Source: Synechococcales cyanobacterium CNB
GTDB lineage: Bacteria; Planctomycetota; Phycisphaerae; Phycisphaerales; UBA1924
Direction: 5' to 3'
Assembly (NCBI GenBank): GCA_030263455.1
Contig: SZOZ01000003.1
Location: 124,001 to 188,000 of the forward strand
Length of the DNA stretch: 64,000 nucleotides
Shown piece by piece: positions 53,555-62,110 of this stretch; the stretch's first letter is position 1, and each line of letters starts with the position of its first letter. Below the pieces are notes generated by a model, which had not been told where the DNA came from, made no database searches, and was given only the letters and a program-made list of their open reading frames with translations. A program made the position numbers and the translations under genes.

Positions 53555-54864
53555 GGCCGGCCGCCCGCCGTCCGGTCCAGCCACGCGATCAGGTCGGCCG
53601 ATCGGCGCGGGAGGTAGACGAAGAAGAGCATCTCGTGCCCCATCGGCGCGCTCCATCGTTCGGGCCTGCCAAGCCTCTCCCAGAGCAGGTCGCCGAGGTC
53701 CGAGGGCACCGCCCGGTCGCGCGTGCCGTGGATCATGAGCGTCGGGATCGACCGTACCGCGGGGGCGGTGTTCACGTTGTCGAGCGGGGCCGCGGCGCGA
53801 TAGGCCTCGGCGAAACGGTCGATGGCGGAGCGCGGGGGAGGTCCGCCGGTCCACTCGACGCGCACCGCGTCGATCCAGTCGGCGTAGTTGCTCAGGGCGG
53901 CGATCGCCCAGAAGTCCGCGCCGCCCGCGATGAGCACGCACGCGCCGTACCGCTCGGGTTCGAGGGCAAGGATGGTCGGCATCGCCATCGCACCGCCGCT
54001 CATGCCGAGCGCGGCTCGAGGCAGATTCGCAAGTCGCGGGTCGTTGCGCTCGACGTGGGCGAATGCCGCCTGCACCGCAAAGGCGCACTCGGCGGCACGA
54101 TCGCCCAGAATCCGAGCGGCCTGACGCGCGACCGGCTCCGGGGCCGATTCGGGATCGATGGTGAACACCACGCTCTCGGTGAACCGGGAGGGCTGCGTGA
54201 GCATTCGCAGCACGTGCCAGCCCGCGTGCCGAAGTGTCTGGACCATCGCTTCCACGACGTTCTCCGGCGTGCCGAACATGCCGGGCGCGATCAGGACAAC
54301 ACCCCGCGGCGCATCGCCCGGGTTTGCAGGCTCGTAGAACGCGAACCAGGTGCGCTGCAGGTCGAGGGTCGGCTCCGGATCGTCCGCGAGCGATGCGGAG
54401 ACGAAGACGAACGCGGAGACCGGCGCCCCTTCGACCGGCGCCGCGCCGTCCGGTTGCGGACGGAATCGAACGAACATCCCGCCATCGTTCTCGAAGCGGA
54501 TCGCGGGCGGCTCGTCGCCGCAGTGTTGGAGCAGCGCGTCCGCGTCGGCGAGGTCCTGCCGGGTGGGGCGAAGCCCGGACGACGCGATACGGAGAACCGC
54601 CCAGTCGCCGAACGGGCCTTCGATCTCGCGGATGACGCCGCGCTCGCCGCAGACGGCAAAGCGAGCGGGCCATGCCGCGGGATCGACCTGCTGAGCGCGG
54701 CAGACGCTCGCGAGGGCAACGAGGCAGAGCAGGGCCGCCGCGCAGCAGCCCGCGAAGGCATCGCCCAATCCTGCGCCCGGCCCGAGCCGATCGCGTGCGG
54801 AGTGGGGAACCCGGACCCTCGCACGCCAGATCCCATGTTGCCTTGACTTCTTCAGCGGACTCAC
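53551..54864 (-). CDS. Exported alpha/beta hydrolase
   Basis: A 437-residue protein with an N-terminal hydrophobic segment (about 36-56, ending CRAQQ) that should direct export. The C-terminal half (about 185-430) is an alpha/beta-hydrolase fold. The nucleophile is S289 in GMSGG, the acid D383 in IHGTRDRAVP and the base H410 in APMGHEM. VVLIAPGMFGTPEN is the oxyanion-loop region. The N-terminal 130 residues after the signal are not recognised. GTG at 54864 overlaps the galE stop as GTGA, and its own stop overlaps the next gene as ATGA. Substrate unknown; an esterase or peptidase-like hydrolase is likely. Confidence 0.82.
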   Translation of the reverse strand: MSPLKKSRQHGIWRARVRVPHSARDRLGPGAGLGDAFAGCCAAALLCLVALASVCRAQQVDPAAWPARFAVCGERGVIREIEGPFGDWAVLRIASSGLRPTRQDLADADALLQHCGDEPPAIRFENDGGMFVRFRPQPDGAAPVEGAPVSAFVFVSASLADDPEPTLDLQRTWFAFYEPANPGDAPRGVVLIAPGMFGTPENVVEAMVQTLRHAGWHVLRMLTQPSRFTESVVFTIDPESAPEPVARQAARILGDRAAECAFAVQAAFAHVERNDPRLANLPRAALGMSGGAMAMPTILALEPERYGACVLIAGGADFWAIAALSNYADWIDAVRVEWTGGPPPRSAIDRFAEAYRAAAPLDNVNTAPAVRSIPTLMIHGTRDRAVPSDLGDLLWERLGRPERWSAPMGHEMLFFVYLPRRSADLIAWLDRTAGGRP

Positions 54865-55889
54865 TTCGCATACCCCCTCGGGTGGTCGCGGAACCACGCC
54901 CATGCGGTGGAGACGATCTCGTCGATGTCGGTGATCGACGCGGCCCAGCCGAGCTCGGCGCGCATCTTCGAGGGATCGGCGTACAGCGTTGGCGGGTCGC
55001 CTTGGCGTCGCGCTCCCTCGCGGACCACGAAGTCGCGGCCCGTGACGCGCCGAACGCTGTCGATCACTTCGCGGACCGAATACCCGCGACCGATGCCGAG
55101 GTTGTACGCCCGCTGGTCGCCCGGTCGCAGTGCGTCCATGACGGCGACGTGGGCGTCGATCAGGTCCTCGACGTGGACATAGTCGCGGATGCAGGTGCCG
55201 TCGGGGGTCGGGTAGTCGGCGCCGAAGATGGTGACGGCGTCGCGCCGCCCGAGCACGGCCTGCAGAACGACCGGGATCAGGTGCGTCTCGGGGTCGTGGT
55301 CCTCTCCGAGCGTGCCCGATCGGTCGCAGCCGGCGACGTTGAAGTACCTGAGCGCGGCGAAGGCGAACGGACGACCCTGCATCGTTGCGGCGTGCGTGGC
55401 GTCTCGCAGCACCTGTTCGACGTGGAGTTTGCTCCAGCCGTAGGGGTTGATCGGCCGCTGGGGGCATGACTCGGGGATGGGGATGAACTCGGGGGAAGGC
55501 TCGCCGTAGGTCGCGCAGGTGGAGGAAAAGACGAACCGTTCGACCCCAGCGCGCGCACACGCGTCGATGAGCGTGACGGACGCCGAGGTGTTGTTGCGGT
55601 AGTAGAGCAGCGGCTCGCCGACCGACTCGCCCACGAGCGCGTAGGCGGCGAAGTGAAGAACGGCGTTCACTTTGTGCTGGGTGAGCAGCGTGTCGAGGGC
55701 TGCCGTGTCGCCGACGTCCGCGCGCACGAAGGTCAGGCGCGACGGAGCGATCCGGCTCACGGCGTCGATCGCCGCCTTGTGCCCGCGCGTGAGGTTGTCG
55801 AGGGCGAGGACCGTGTGCCCATCGGCCAGCAGACGCCGGACGGCGTGTGACCCGATGTACCCGGCAGCGCCGGTGACGAGCACGTTCAT
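54861..55889 (-). CDS. galE: UDP-glucose 4-epimerase
   Basis: A 342-residue short-chain dehydrogenase/reductase epimerase that interconverts UDP-glucose and UDP-galactose. The NAD loop is GAAGYIG (7-13). The catalytic SST lies at 122-124, and Y150 and K154 form YGWSK (YxxxK). FAALRYFNVAGCD and GDQRAYNLGIGRGYSV are GalE signatures. The ATG at 55889 begins the family N-terminus MNVLVTGAAG with GAGGAGG 4 bases upstream; an in-frame GTG at 55907 is possible. It is first in a coupled three-gene unit with the hydrolase and the hypothetical gene. Confidence 0.95.
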   Translation of the reverse strand: MNVLVTGAAGYIGSHAVRRLLADGHTVLALDNLTRGHKAAIDAVSRIAPSRLTFVRADVGDTAALDTLLTQHKVNAVLHFAAYALVGESVGEPLLYYRNNTSASVTLIDACARAGVERFVFSSTCATYGEPSPEFIPIPESCPQRPINPYGWSKLHVEQVLRDATHAATMQGRPFAFAALRYFNVAGCDRSGTLGEDHDPETHLIPVVLQAVLGRRDAVTIFGADYPTPDGTCIRDYVHVEDLIDAHVAVMDALRPGDQRAYNLGIGRGYSVREVIDSVRRVTGRDFVVREGARRQGDPPTLYADPSKMRAELGWAASITDIDEIVSTAWAWFRDHPRGYAK

Positions 55890-55981
55890 GCGGCCTCCTC
55901 GCGGCACGCTGCTGCGGACGGGCGTGCCGTGTCGATGATAGTGCGCCGGGGCCTACGATCGACGCCGAGCCGGAGGAGCGC

Positions 55982-56998
55982 ATGGTCGAGCAACGCATGG
56001 ACACGACGACACCGGGCGTAGATGCCGCCGCCGAGCCTGCATTGATTCCGCTCACCGCACGCTCGGTTGCCGGCGGCACGCTCATGGGGCTTGCGAACCT
56101 CGTGCCGGGCATCAGCGGTGGCACGATGCTCCTCGTGACGGGCATCTACCCGCGGTTCATCGGCGCGATTGCGGAACTGACGACGCTCCGGTTCCGGTTC
56201 CGGTCGCTGCTGGTTCTCGGCGCTGTCGCCGTCGCGGCGGGGCTGGCGATCGTGCTCGGAGCGGGGCCTGTGAAGGATATGGTCGTTCATCACCGATGGG
56301 CGGCGTACAGCGTGTTCATCGGCCTGACACTCGGAGGAGTGCCTGTCATCTGGACGATGGCGAGGGGGCTGTCCGCGCCGCTCGTGGTGGGTGCGCTTGC
56401 CGGTCTCGCGGCGATGATCGCGCTCGCCATGCTCTCCCCGGCCAGCGGTTCGGGCGGGGGGGGGTGGCTCACGCTGTTCATCGCCGGGCTTGCGGGAGCG
56501 AGCGCGATGATCCTGCCCGGCGTCAGCGGGGGATACCTTCTGCTAGTTCTGGGCCAGTACGTGCCGATCCTCTCGGCCATCGACGCCGCGCGCGACGCGG
56601 TCGCCTCGGGCGACTACGGCGCGGCGGTGGACCCGGTCGTGCGTGTCTTCATCCCGGTCGGTCTCGGTGTCGGTGTCGGCATTGCTGCGGTGAGCAACCT
56701 CATCCGCTACCTGCTCCGCCGTTTCGAGAAGCCGACGCTCGGGGTGCTGCTCGGTCTCGTGCTCGGCGCGGTCGTCGGGCTTTGGCCGTTCCAAGAGGGC
56801 GTCGAGCCGATTCCGGGTGACGTCATCAAGGGCGTTGTGCAAACCCCCGACACCATCGCAGCGCTCGACATGGCCGACTGGCCCACACGACGCTTTTCGC
56901 CGACCGCGCTCCAGGTCGCTGGATCACTCGGCCTGGCTGGTGTCGGATTCGCGGCCACGCTTGCGATCGCCCACATCGGCCGGGAAAAGAAGATATAA
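55982..56998 (+). CDS. DUF368 family polyprenyl-phosphate transporter (PopT-like)
   Basis: A 338-residue membrane protein with about eight to ten hydrophobic segments. It shows two inverted-repeat-like signatures of DUF368: NLVPGISGGTM near 38-48 and AMILPGVSGGYLL near 175-190. DUF368 proteins such as PopT recycle undecaprenyl phosphate across the inner membrane. That role fits the neighbouring GalE and the window's other lipid-carrier genes. The ATG has GGAGG 5 bases upstream; 55997 is an alternative ATG. It is divergent from galE. Confidence 0.9.
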   Translation: MVEQRMDTTTPGVDAAAEPALIPLTARSVAGGTLMGLANLVPGISGGTMLLVTGIYPRFIGAIAELTTLRFRFRSLLVLGAVAVAAGLAIVLGAGPVKDMVVHHRWAAYSVFIGLTLGGVPVIWTMARGLSAPLVVGALAGLAAMIALAMLSPASGSGGGGWLTLFIAGLAGASAMILPGVSGGYLLLVLGQYVPILSAIDAARDAVASGDYGAAVDPVVRVFIPVGLGVGVGIAAVSNLIRYLLRRFEKPTLGVLLGLVLGAVVGLWPFQEGVEPIPGDVIKGVVQTPDTIAALDMADWPTRRFSPTALQVAGSLGLAGVGFAATLAIAHIGREKKI

Positions 56999-57050
56999 CC
57001 GGCCTGCCGGTTGCGGTGCGCTCTATCCTGATTGCGGCCGGAGGTGGGTT

Positions 57051-58637
57051 GTGAGCGCGACGGTCGATGGAAGAGTGCGCTTCGGCGGGTGGTCGATCGT
57101 GGCTGGCCGCGAGAGTCGGCGGGGAACGGTCGAGTTCCGAGCCTTCGAGCCGGCGGCGGGGCGGGACTCTGAGGAGGTCTATCACGCGGCTTCGCCGGAG
57201 GACGTGGACGGAGCGTGCCGCGCGGCGGCCGAGGCGTTCGGGTTCACACGGCGGTCGAGCAGGGAGGAGCGGGCGCGGCTGCTGGAGGGAGCGGCGGAGC
57301 GGGTCGAGCGGATGGGGGACGGGCTGCTGGAGTTGGCGTCGCGCGAGACCGGGCTGGACGCGCGGCCGCGGCTGGAGGGGGAGTTGCGGCGGACGGTCTT
57401 CACGCTGCGGATGTTCGCGGGCGTGGCGCGCGAGGGGCGCTGGGCGCGGGCGGCGGTTGATCCGGCGGATGCGGCGCGCACGCCGAACCCGCGACCCGAG
57501 TTGCGGAGCCTGCTGCGGCCGCTCGGGCCGGTGGCGGTGTTCGGGGCGGGGAACTTCCCGCTCGCGTACTCGACGGCGGGCGGCGACACGGCGTCCGCGC
57601 TGGCGGCCGGGTGCCCGGTGATCGTGAAGGGGCACCCCGGACACCCGGGCACAGGCGAGGCGGTGGCGTGGGCGGTCTGCGAGGCGGCGCTCGAGGCGGG
57701 GTTCCCGGCGGGGGTCTTCTCGTTCCTGCACGCGGGCGGCGAGCGTGAGATGCAGGTTGGCACGGAGGTCGTGCTGCACCCGGCGGTGCGTGCGGTCGGG
57801 TTCACGGGGTCGTTCGGGGGGGGGATGGCGCTGGCGGACCTGGCGCGCGGGCGCGAAGAGCCGATTCCGGTCTTCGCGGAGATGGGGTCGGTGAACCCGG
57901 TCTTCGTGCTGCCGGGGGCGATGCGGGACGGAGGGGCGGAGCGGATCGGGGCGATGCTGGCGGCGTCGGTGGCGAACTCGCACGGGCAGATGTGCACGTG
58001 CCCGGGGCTGGTGTTCGCCGTTCGGGGGGGGGATGCGGACCGGCTGGTGCGAGCGCTCGCCGAGGGGCTGCGGGCGGCGGGAACGCGGCCGATGCTGGGG
58101 CGGCGCGGGTGGGAGGTCTTCGCGCGGCGGATCGGGGAGGTGTCGAGGGTCCCGGGCGTCGAGCGCGTGATCGGCGAGGGCGAGCCGCGCGGGCCGGGGG
58201 TGCGGTCCGGCGCGGTCGTGCTGCGGTGCGGGTTGGCGGCGTTGCGGACGAACCCGACGCTGGGCGAGGAGTGCTTCGGGCCGTCCACGATCGTGGTGGA
58301 GTGCGCGGGCGTGGAGGAGATGGTCGAGGGCGCGGGGTTGGTGCGGGGTTCGCTGACGGGGGCGATCTTCACGGACGACGCGGAGCGCGGGGAGGCGATC
58401 CGGCTGCGCGATGCGCTGGAGCGGCGCGTGGGGCGGCTGATCTTCAACGGCGTGCCGACGGGGGTGGAGGTGAGCGAGGCGATGGTGCACGGCGGGCCGT
58501 GGCCGGCGACGAACCAGCCGCACACGACGGCGGTCGGGGCGCGGGCGATCGAACGCTGGTGCCGGCCGGTCTGCTACCAGAACGCGCCGGCGTGGGCGCT
58601 GCCGGAGGAAATGCGCGGGCGGGTGCTGGGGGCCTGA
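57051..58637 (+). CDS. NAD(P)-dependent aldehyde dehydrogenase, alpha-ketoglutaric-semialdehyde type
   Basis: A 528-residue aldehyde dehydrogenase. The catalytic cysteine is C315 in GQMCTCPG and the general base lies in FAEMGSVNP. GFTGSFGGG and PLGPVAVFGAGNFPLAYSTAGGDTASALAAGCPVIVK form the cofactor region. Replacement of the usual FFxPT lid by GFTGS-style loops, and GQxCTxPG, match 2,5-dioxovalerate (alpha-ketoglutaric semialdehyde) dehydrogenases of uronate or hydroxyproline breakdown. The GTG start has GGAGG 6 bases upstream. No other gene of those pathways is adjacent, so the substrate is inferred only from sequence type. Confidence 0.88.
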   Translation: MSATVDGRVRFGGWSIVAGRESRRGTVEFRAFEPAAGRDSEEVYHAASPEDVDGACRAAAEAFGFTRRSSREERARLLEGAAERVERMGDGLLELASRETGLDARPRLEGELRRTVFTLRMFAGVAREGRWARAAVDPADAARTPNPRPELRSLLRPLGPVAVFGAGNFPLAYSTAGGDTASALAAGCPVIVKGHPGHPGTGEAVAWAVCEAALEAGFPAGVFSFLHAGGEREMQVGTEVVLHPAVRAVGFTGSFGGGMALADLARGREEPIPVFAEMGSVNPVFVLPGAMRDGGAERIGAMLAASVANSHGQMCTCPGLVFAVRGGDADRLVRALAEGLRAAGTRPMLGRRGWEVFARRIGEVSRVPGVERVIGEGEPRGPGVRSGAVVLRCGLAALRTNPTLGEECFGPSTIVVECAGVEEMVEGAGLVRGSLTGAIFTDDAERGEAIRLRDALERRVGRLIFNGVPTGVEVSEAMVHGGPWPATNQPHTTAVGARAIERWCRPVCYQNAPAWALPEEMRGRVLGA

Positions 58638-58667
58638 AAGGCGCGCCCAAGGAGGGGGCAGAGGGGT

Positions 58668-59177
58668 TTACGCGGCGAACGCGGCCGCGACGTGAACGAT
58701 GGCGGCGGCGTAGAGGGCGGCGGCGAGGTCGTCGAGGAGGATGCCCCAGCCGCCGGGGATGCGCTGGAGGGAGTTCGCCGGCCAGGGCTTGAGGATGTCC
58801 ATGGCGCGGAAGGCGAAGAAGGCGAGCGCGAGGGTGACGATGCCCTGCGCCGGCGCAGCGAACAAGGGGGGGGGTAGGAGGAGTAGGACGAGGGCCATGC
58901 CGGCGGTCTCGTCGGCGACGACCTGCGAGGGGTCCTTGCGGCCGAAGCGGGCCTCGGCCTCGTCCGCGCCGGCGATGCACGCGCCGGAGAAGACGAGCAG
59001 CATGGCGAGCATGGCGATGGTGTAGACGGGCGTCGTCGCCAGGCCGAGCGCGAGCAGGAGCAGGCCGAGGGCGATGGGCGGGAGGGAGCCCCACGTGCCG
59101 GGGGCGGGGCGGAGGTGCCCGAGGCCGAGCGTGGTGGCGAGGGTGAGCGAGATCGTGCGCAGGGGGGGAGATGGCAT
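58668..59177 (-). CDS. pgpA: Phosphatidylglycerophosphatase A
   Basis: A 169-residue membrane phosphatase that removes the phosphate from phosphatidylglycerol-phosphate. Three to four hydrophobic helices alternate with family signatures: LGLGHLRPAPGTWGSL near 18, DPSQVVADETAGM near 82, and KPWPANSLQRIPGGWGILLDDLAAALYA at the C-terminus. The last normally reads DD-x-x-AG, so this variant retains the acidic pair. It follows pgsA by 9 bases, placing two consecutive steps of phosphatidylglycerol synthesis together. Confidence 0.94.
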   Translation of the reverse strand: MPSPPLRTISLTLATTLGLGHLRPAPGTWGSLPPIALGLLLLALGLATTPVYTIAMLAMLLVFSGACIAGADEAEARFGRKDPSQVVADETAGMALVLLLLPPPLFAAPAQGIVTLALAFFAFRAMDILKPWPANSLQRIPGGWGILLDDLAAALYAAAIVHVAAAFAA

Positions 59178-59186
59178 GGCGAGGTG

Positions 59187-59825
59187 TCAGGGCTTGCGGG
59201 CGGTCAGGTGGAGAAGGTACGGGATGCCGGAGGCGAGCGTGACAGCGACGGTCGCCCAAGCCGCGGCGACGACGACGACGCGGCCCGGTTCGCCGGGTGA
59301 CCACCGGCCGGAGGCGAGCGTGAGCAGGATGACCGGGACGGCGAGGGACTGGACGATCATCTTCGCCTTGCCGGACCACTCGGCGGAAAAGTCGCCGCCC
59401 TCGCCCTCGACCAGGGCGCGGAGCGAGGTGACGAGCAGTTCGCGGGCGAGGATGACGACGGCCATCCAGGGCTGGACGCCGCTGGCCTGGTAGCCGAGGT
59501 CGATGCCCTGTGAGCGGGCGAAGGCAGGCCCGGCGAGCACGACGAACGCACCGAGGACGAGCACCTTGTCGGCGAAGGGGTCCATGACACGGCCGAAGCG
59601 GGAGATGACCCGCCAGCGGCGGGCGAGGAAGCCGTCGAGGGTGTCGGTGAGCGCGGCGACGACGAAGATGGCGGCCGCGAGGAGGAGCAGCGAGGTGGAC
59701 CCGGCGTCGCCGATAGAGAGGAGCGCGACGAAGACGCCCGCAAGCACGAGCCGCAGCCAGACGAGGGCGTTGGGGAGGTTGCGCTGAAGGGGCGTGGGCG
59801 GCGGGGCTGAGTCAGGGACGGGCAC
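59187..59825 (-). CDS. pgsA: CDP-diacylglycerol-glycerol-3-phosphate 3-phosphatidyltransferase
   Basis: A 212-residue CDP-alcohol phosphotransferase that makes phosphatidylglycerol-phosphate. The metal and substrate motif is complete: D61, D64-G65, A68-R69, G78, D82 and D86 in the D-x2-DG-x2-AR-x8-G-x3-D-x3-D pattern. Four to six hydrophobic helices surround it. The start is a GTG at 59825. The product is the substrate of the adjacent PgpA. Confidence 0.94.
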   Translation of the reverse strand: MPVPDSAPPPTPLQRNLPNALVWLRLVLAGVFVALLSIGDAGSTSLLLLAAAIFVVAALTDTLDGFLARRWRVISRFGRVMDPFADKVLVLGAFVVLAGPAFARSQGIDLGYQASGVQPWMAVVILARELLVTSLRALVEGEGGDFSAEWSGKAKMIVQSLAVPVILLTLASGRWSPGEPGRVVVVAAAWATVAVTLASGIPYLLHLTARKP

Positions 59826-59909
59826 GGGTGCATGGTATGGGAAGAGCAGCAGAACGGCTGTGCTGCGGTTGCTGGTCAGGGGGTCGGGGTTGTTTCACTT
59901 TCTTGCGGG

Positions 59910-59932
59910 ACGGCCGTCTCGACCGCCCCGCC
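59910..59932. repeat. GC-rich dispersed repeat copy C (upstream of metal operon)
   Basis: Matches 18681-18703 at 20 of 23 positions, with the shared core CGACCGCCCCGCC or CGGCCGCCCCGCC. Here it is intergenic, between pgsA and the metal-resistance operon, so copies occur both inside and outside genes. Confidence 0.45.
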
Positions 59933-60014
59933 TGCGAGATTGTTCAGCGATTCCGATTCCTGCCGTCGAGAAAGCGGTATAGTACTCGTTGACCGATACA
60001 CACGGGCAACCCGC

Positions 60015-60449
60015 ATGTCGCCTCGGCTTGTCAAACTCTTTGCCCTGCTCCTGCTGGTTGCGCAGGGGGTGGCCGGTGTGGTGCCAGGGCGAGTGCTGTG
60101 CATCCCGCTTCCTCATTGCCACGCACATGCGAATGGCGGGTTGGAATACAGCGAATCGCACGCGGGCAGGTATTGCGGGGAGCACGAGCACGGCCCGCTG
60201 AGTCTTGCGTCGCACGCGTCTGATGAGTGCGGCTGCCACGTGCACGTGCCGGTGCCGGGCGAACAGCCCCTGCCGGCAGCCCCACGGGGCGAGGTGGTCG
60301 ACGCGCGTCCGGCGCTGACCCCGGCGGTTGTTGTGCTGCTAGCGCACTGGGCGGGGGACGCGCCGCGCGTGGGCGCGTGCCTGCGTCCGCCGGATTGGAG
60401 CGCCACAGGCCAGGTGCGCGCGTTGAAGGCCACGCGGCTGCTGATCTAG
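60015..60449 (+). CDS. Small exported His/Cys-rich protein at the head of a metal efflux operon
   Basis: A 144-residue protein with a hydrophobic signal segment (about 7-24). Between residues 29 and 77 it carries many potential metal ligands: C29, H34-C35-H36, H38, H49, C54, H57, H59, H67, C72, C74-H75 and H77. The C-terminal half is ordinary and hydrophobic. Its position before TolC, adaptor and RND pump genes suggests a periplasmic metal binder or sensor. I do not recognise a named family. A TATAGT at 59978-59983, 31 bases before the ATG, is a possible -10 element. Confidence 0.7.
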   Translation: MSPRLVKLFALLLLVAQGVAGVVPGRVLCIPLPHCHAHANGGLEYSESHAGRYCGEHEHGPLSLASHASDECGCHVHVPVPGEQPLPAAPRGEVVDARPALTPAVVVLLAHWAGDAPRVGACLRPPDWSATGQVRALKATRLLI

Positions 60450-60651
60450 CGAGAGCGTTTGGCCCGTCGCGCCCGGACGGATGGCGTCCGGTGCGGCGGC
60501 GATGCTGCGCGCTTCGCCGCGGGCTGCGGTGCCCGGGCGGCGGGGCAGATCTCCCTACACATGTGCAAGGTTCGCTGCGGCGCAGGGCTGCGCCCATGCG
60601 GCGTGACAGCGCTCTCCGCGCGACAGGGTGGCTATCCGAGTGGAGTCTCGA

Positions 60652-62091
60652 ATGTCTCGATCGTGCAGCACGAGCGACTGTCGGCGCATGCGACTACGCC
60701 AGCGCGGGCTCGCGGTGGGCGTGCTCAGCGTGGTGCTCGCGGCTGGGTGCCAGTCGTACGAGCGGCGTCCGCTGGACCTGGCGGGGCACGGGGCGGCGTT
60801 TCTCGCACGGGCGCCGGACACCCCCGAGGTGCGCGAGTTCGCGGCGCGTCTCGCGGCGGAGACGGACGGCGCCGGGGCGTTCGACACGTCCGACGGGATC
60901 TCGTGCGCCGAGGCCGAGGTGATCGCGCTGGTCTTCAACGGCGAACTGCGGCTGGCACGCCTCCGGGCGGGGGTCACGCGGGCGTCGGCGGAGAACGCCG
61001 GGTTGTGGGAGGACCCGACGTTCGGCGTTGACCTTGCGAGGATTCTGGACGGCACGCCCGAGCCATGGAAGGTGTTCGGCAGTCTGGGGGTCACGATCCC
61101 GATCTCGGGGCGGCTGGAGTTGGAGAAGTCGCTGGCGGGTGAGGAGCACGCGGCGGAACTGGCCCGCGTTGCCGAGCGGGAGTGGGCGGTGCGGATGGCG
61201 GTGCGCCGCGCGTGGGGGGAGTGGTCTGCGCTGGCGGTGCAGGGCGATGCGACGCGTGAGTTCATGGAGCGCATGGATCAGATCCTGGTCGTCGTCGACG
61301 CGATGGAACGCGCGGGGGAGATGCCGCGGGCCGAGGCGCGGCTGTTCCGGATCGAGCGGGCGACGAAGGCGCTGGACCTGGCGGCGATCGAGTCGCGGGC
61401 GCAGGAGGTGAACCTGCGCCTGCGGGGGCTGATGGGGCTGTCGCCCGCGGCGCCGCTGCGGCTGATGGCAGGGGGGATGGGTTCGGCACATCGGGAAGGG
61501 ACGGCGAGCGTGGATGACGCTGACTTGGAGCGGCGCAGCCCGGCGGTGCTGGTGGCGAGGACGGAGTACGAGGCCGCGGAGCGGGCGCTCGCGCTCGAGG
61601 TGCGAAGGCAGTATCCCGACGTGCACTTGGCGCCCGGGGTCGGGCGTGAAGACGGGCAGGACCAGGTGCTGCTGGGGGTGTCGGTACCGATCCCGCTGGT
61701 GAACGCCAACCGCCGGGGGATCGCCGAGGCGCGGGCGCGGCGTGAGGTTGCGCGGTCCGTGGCGGAGACGGCGCTGGAGCAGGCGATCGGGGCGCTGCGG
61801 GCGGCGGAGGCGCGGGTGGCGTCGGCGACGCGCCGGCGCGAGGCCCTGGAGTCGGAGGTTGTGCCTCTCGTCGATGCGCAGTACGAGGACGCGCGGCGGA
61901 TCGCGCGGCTCGGGGAAGTCAACACGCTGGTGCTCCTCGAGAGCCTGAAGCGGCAGCACGAAGCGAAGATCGCGCTGATCGATGCGGCGAGGGATGAGGC
62001 GCTCGCGGGCGTCGATCGCGACGAGGTGCTGGGGCCGGCGCCGAATCGTTCATCAGTGCCATCACCCGTTCCCGGCGGCGAAGGCCGCTGA
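60652..62091 (+). CDS. TolC-family outer-membrane efflux protein
   Basis: A 479-residue outer-membrane channel. A lipobox ends at C33 (VLAAGC). The two-fold repeated helical pattern typical of TolC/CusC proteins spans about 70-470 (ENAGLWEDPTFGVDL, then later REDGQDQVLLGVSVPIPLVNANRRG and long amphipathic helices). GGAG stands 6 bases before the ATG at 60652; upstream in-frame GTG codons are poorer. It is 202 bases after the His/Cys-rich gene and 19 bases before the adaptor gene, giving the CzcC-B-A order of metal RND systems. Confidence 0.9.
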   Translation: MSRSCSTSDCRRMRLRQRGLAVGVLSVVLAAGCQSYERRPLDLAGHGAAFLARAPDTPEVREFAARLAAETDGAGAFDTSDGISCAEAEVIALVFNGELRLARLRAGVTRASAENAGLWEDPTFGVDLARILDGTPEPWKVFGSLGVTIPISGRLELEKSLAGEEHAAELARVAEREWAVRMAVRRAWGEWSALAVQGDATREFMERMDQILVVVDAMERAGEMPRAEARLFRIERATKALDLAAIESRAQEVNLRLRGLMGLSPAAPLRLMAGGMGSAHREGTASVDDADLERRSPAVLVARTEYEAAERALALEVRRQYPDVHLAPGVGREDGQDQVLLGVSVPIPLVNANRRGIAEARARREVARSVAETALEQAIGALRAAEARVASATRRREALESEVVPLVDAQYEDARRIARLGEVNTLVLLESLKRQHEAKIALIDAARDEALAGVDRDEVLGPAPNRSSVPSPVPGGEGR

Positions 62092-62110
62092 TCGAGCTCA
62101 AGAGGAATCC

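Noticed and set aside
53551-56145. An 864-residue minus-strand open frame spanning the hydrolase and galE regions
   Set aside because: Its N-terminal 430 residues are a shadow of galE in another frame. Only the part from 54864 has protein-like features and a coupled start.
60473-60491. 7-bp hairpin between the His/Cys-rich gene and the TolC-type gene as a terminator
   Set aside because: The stem CCGGACG/CGTCCGG is clear but has no T-run, and the flanking genes look like one operon, so it was not called.
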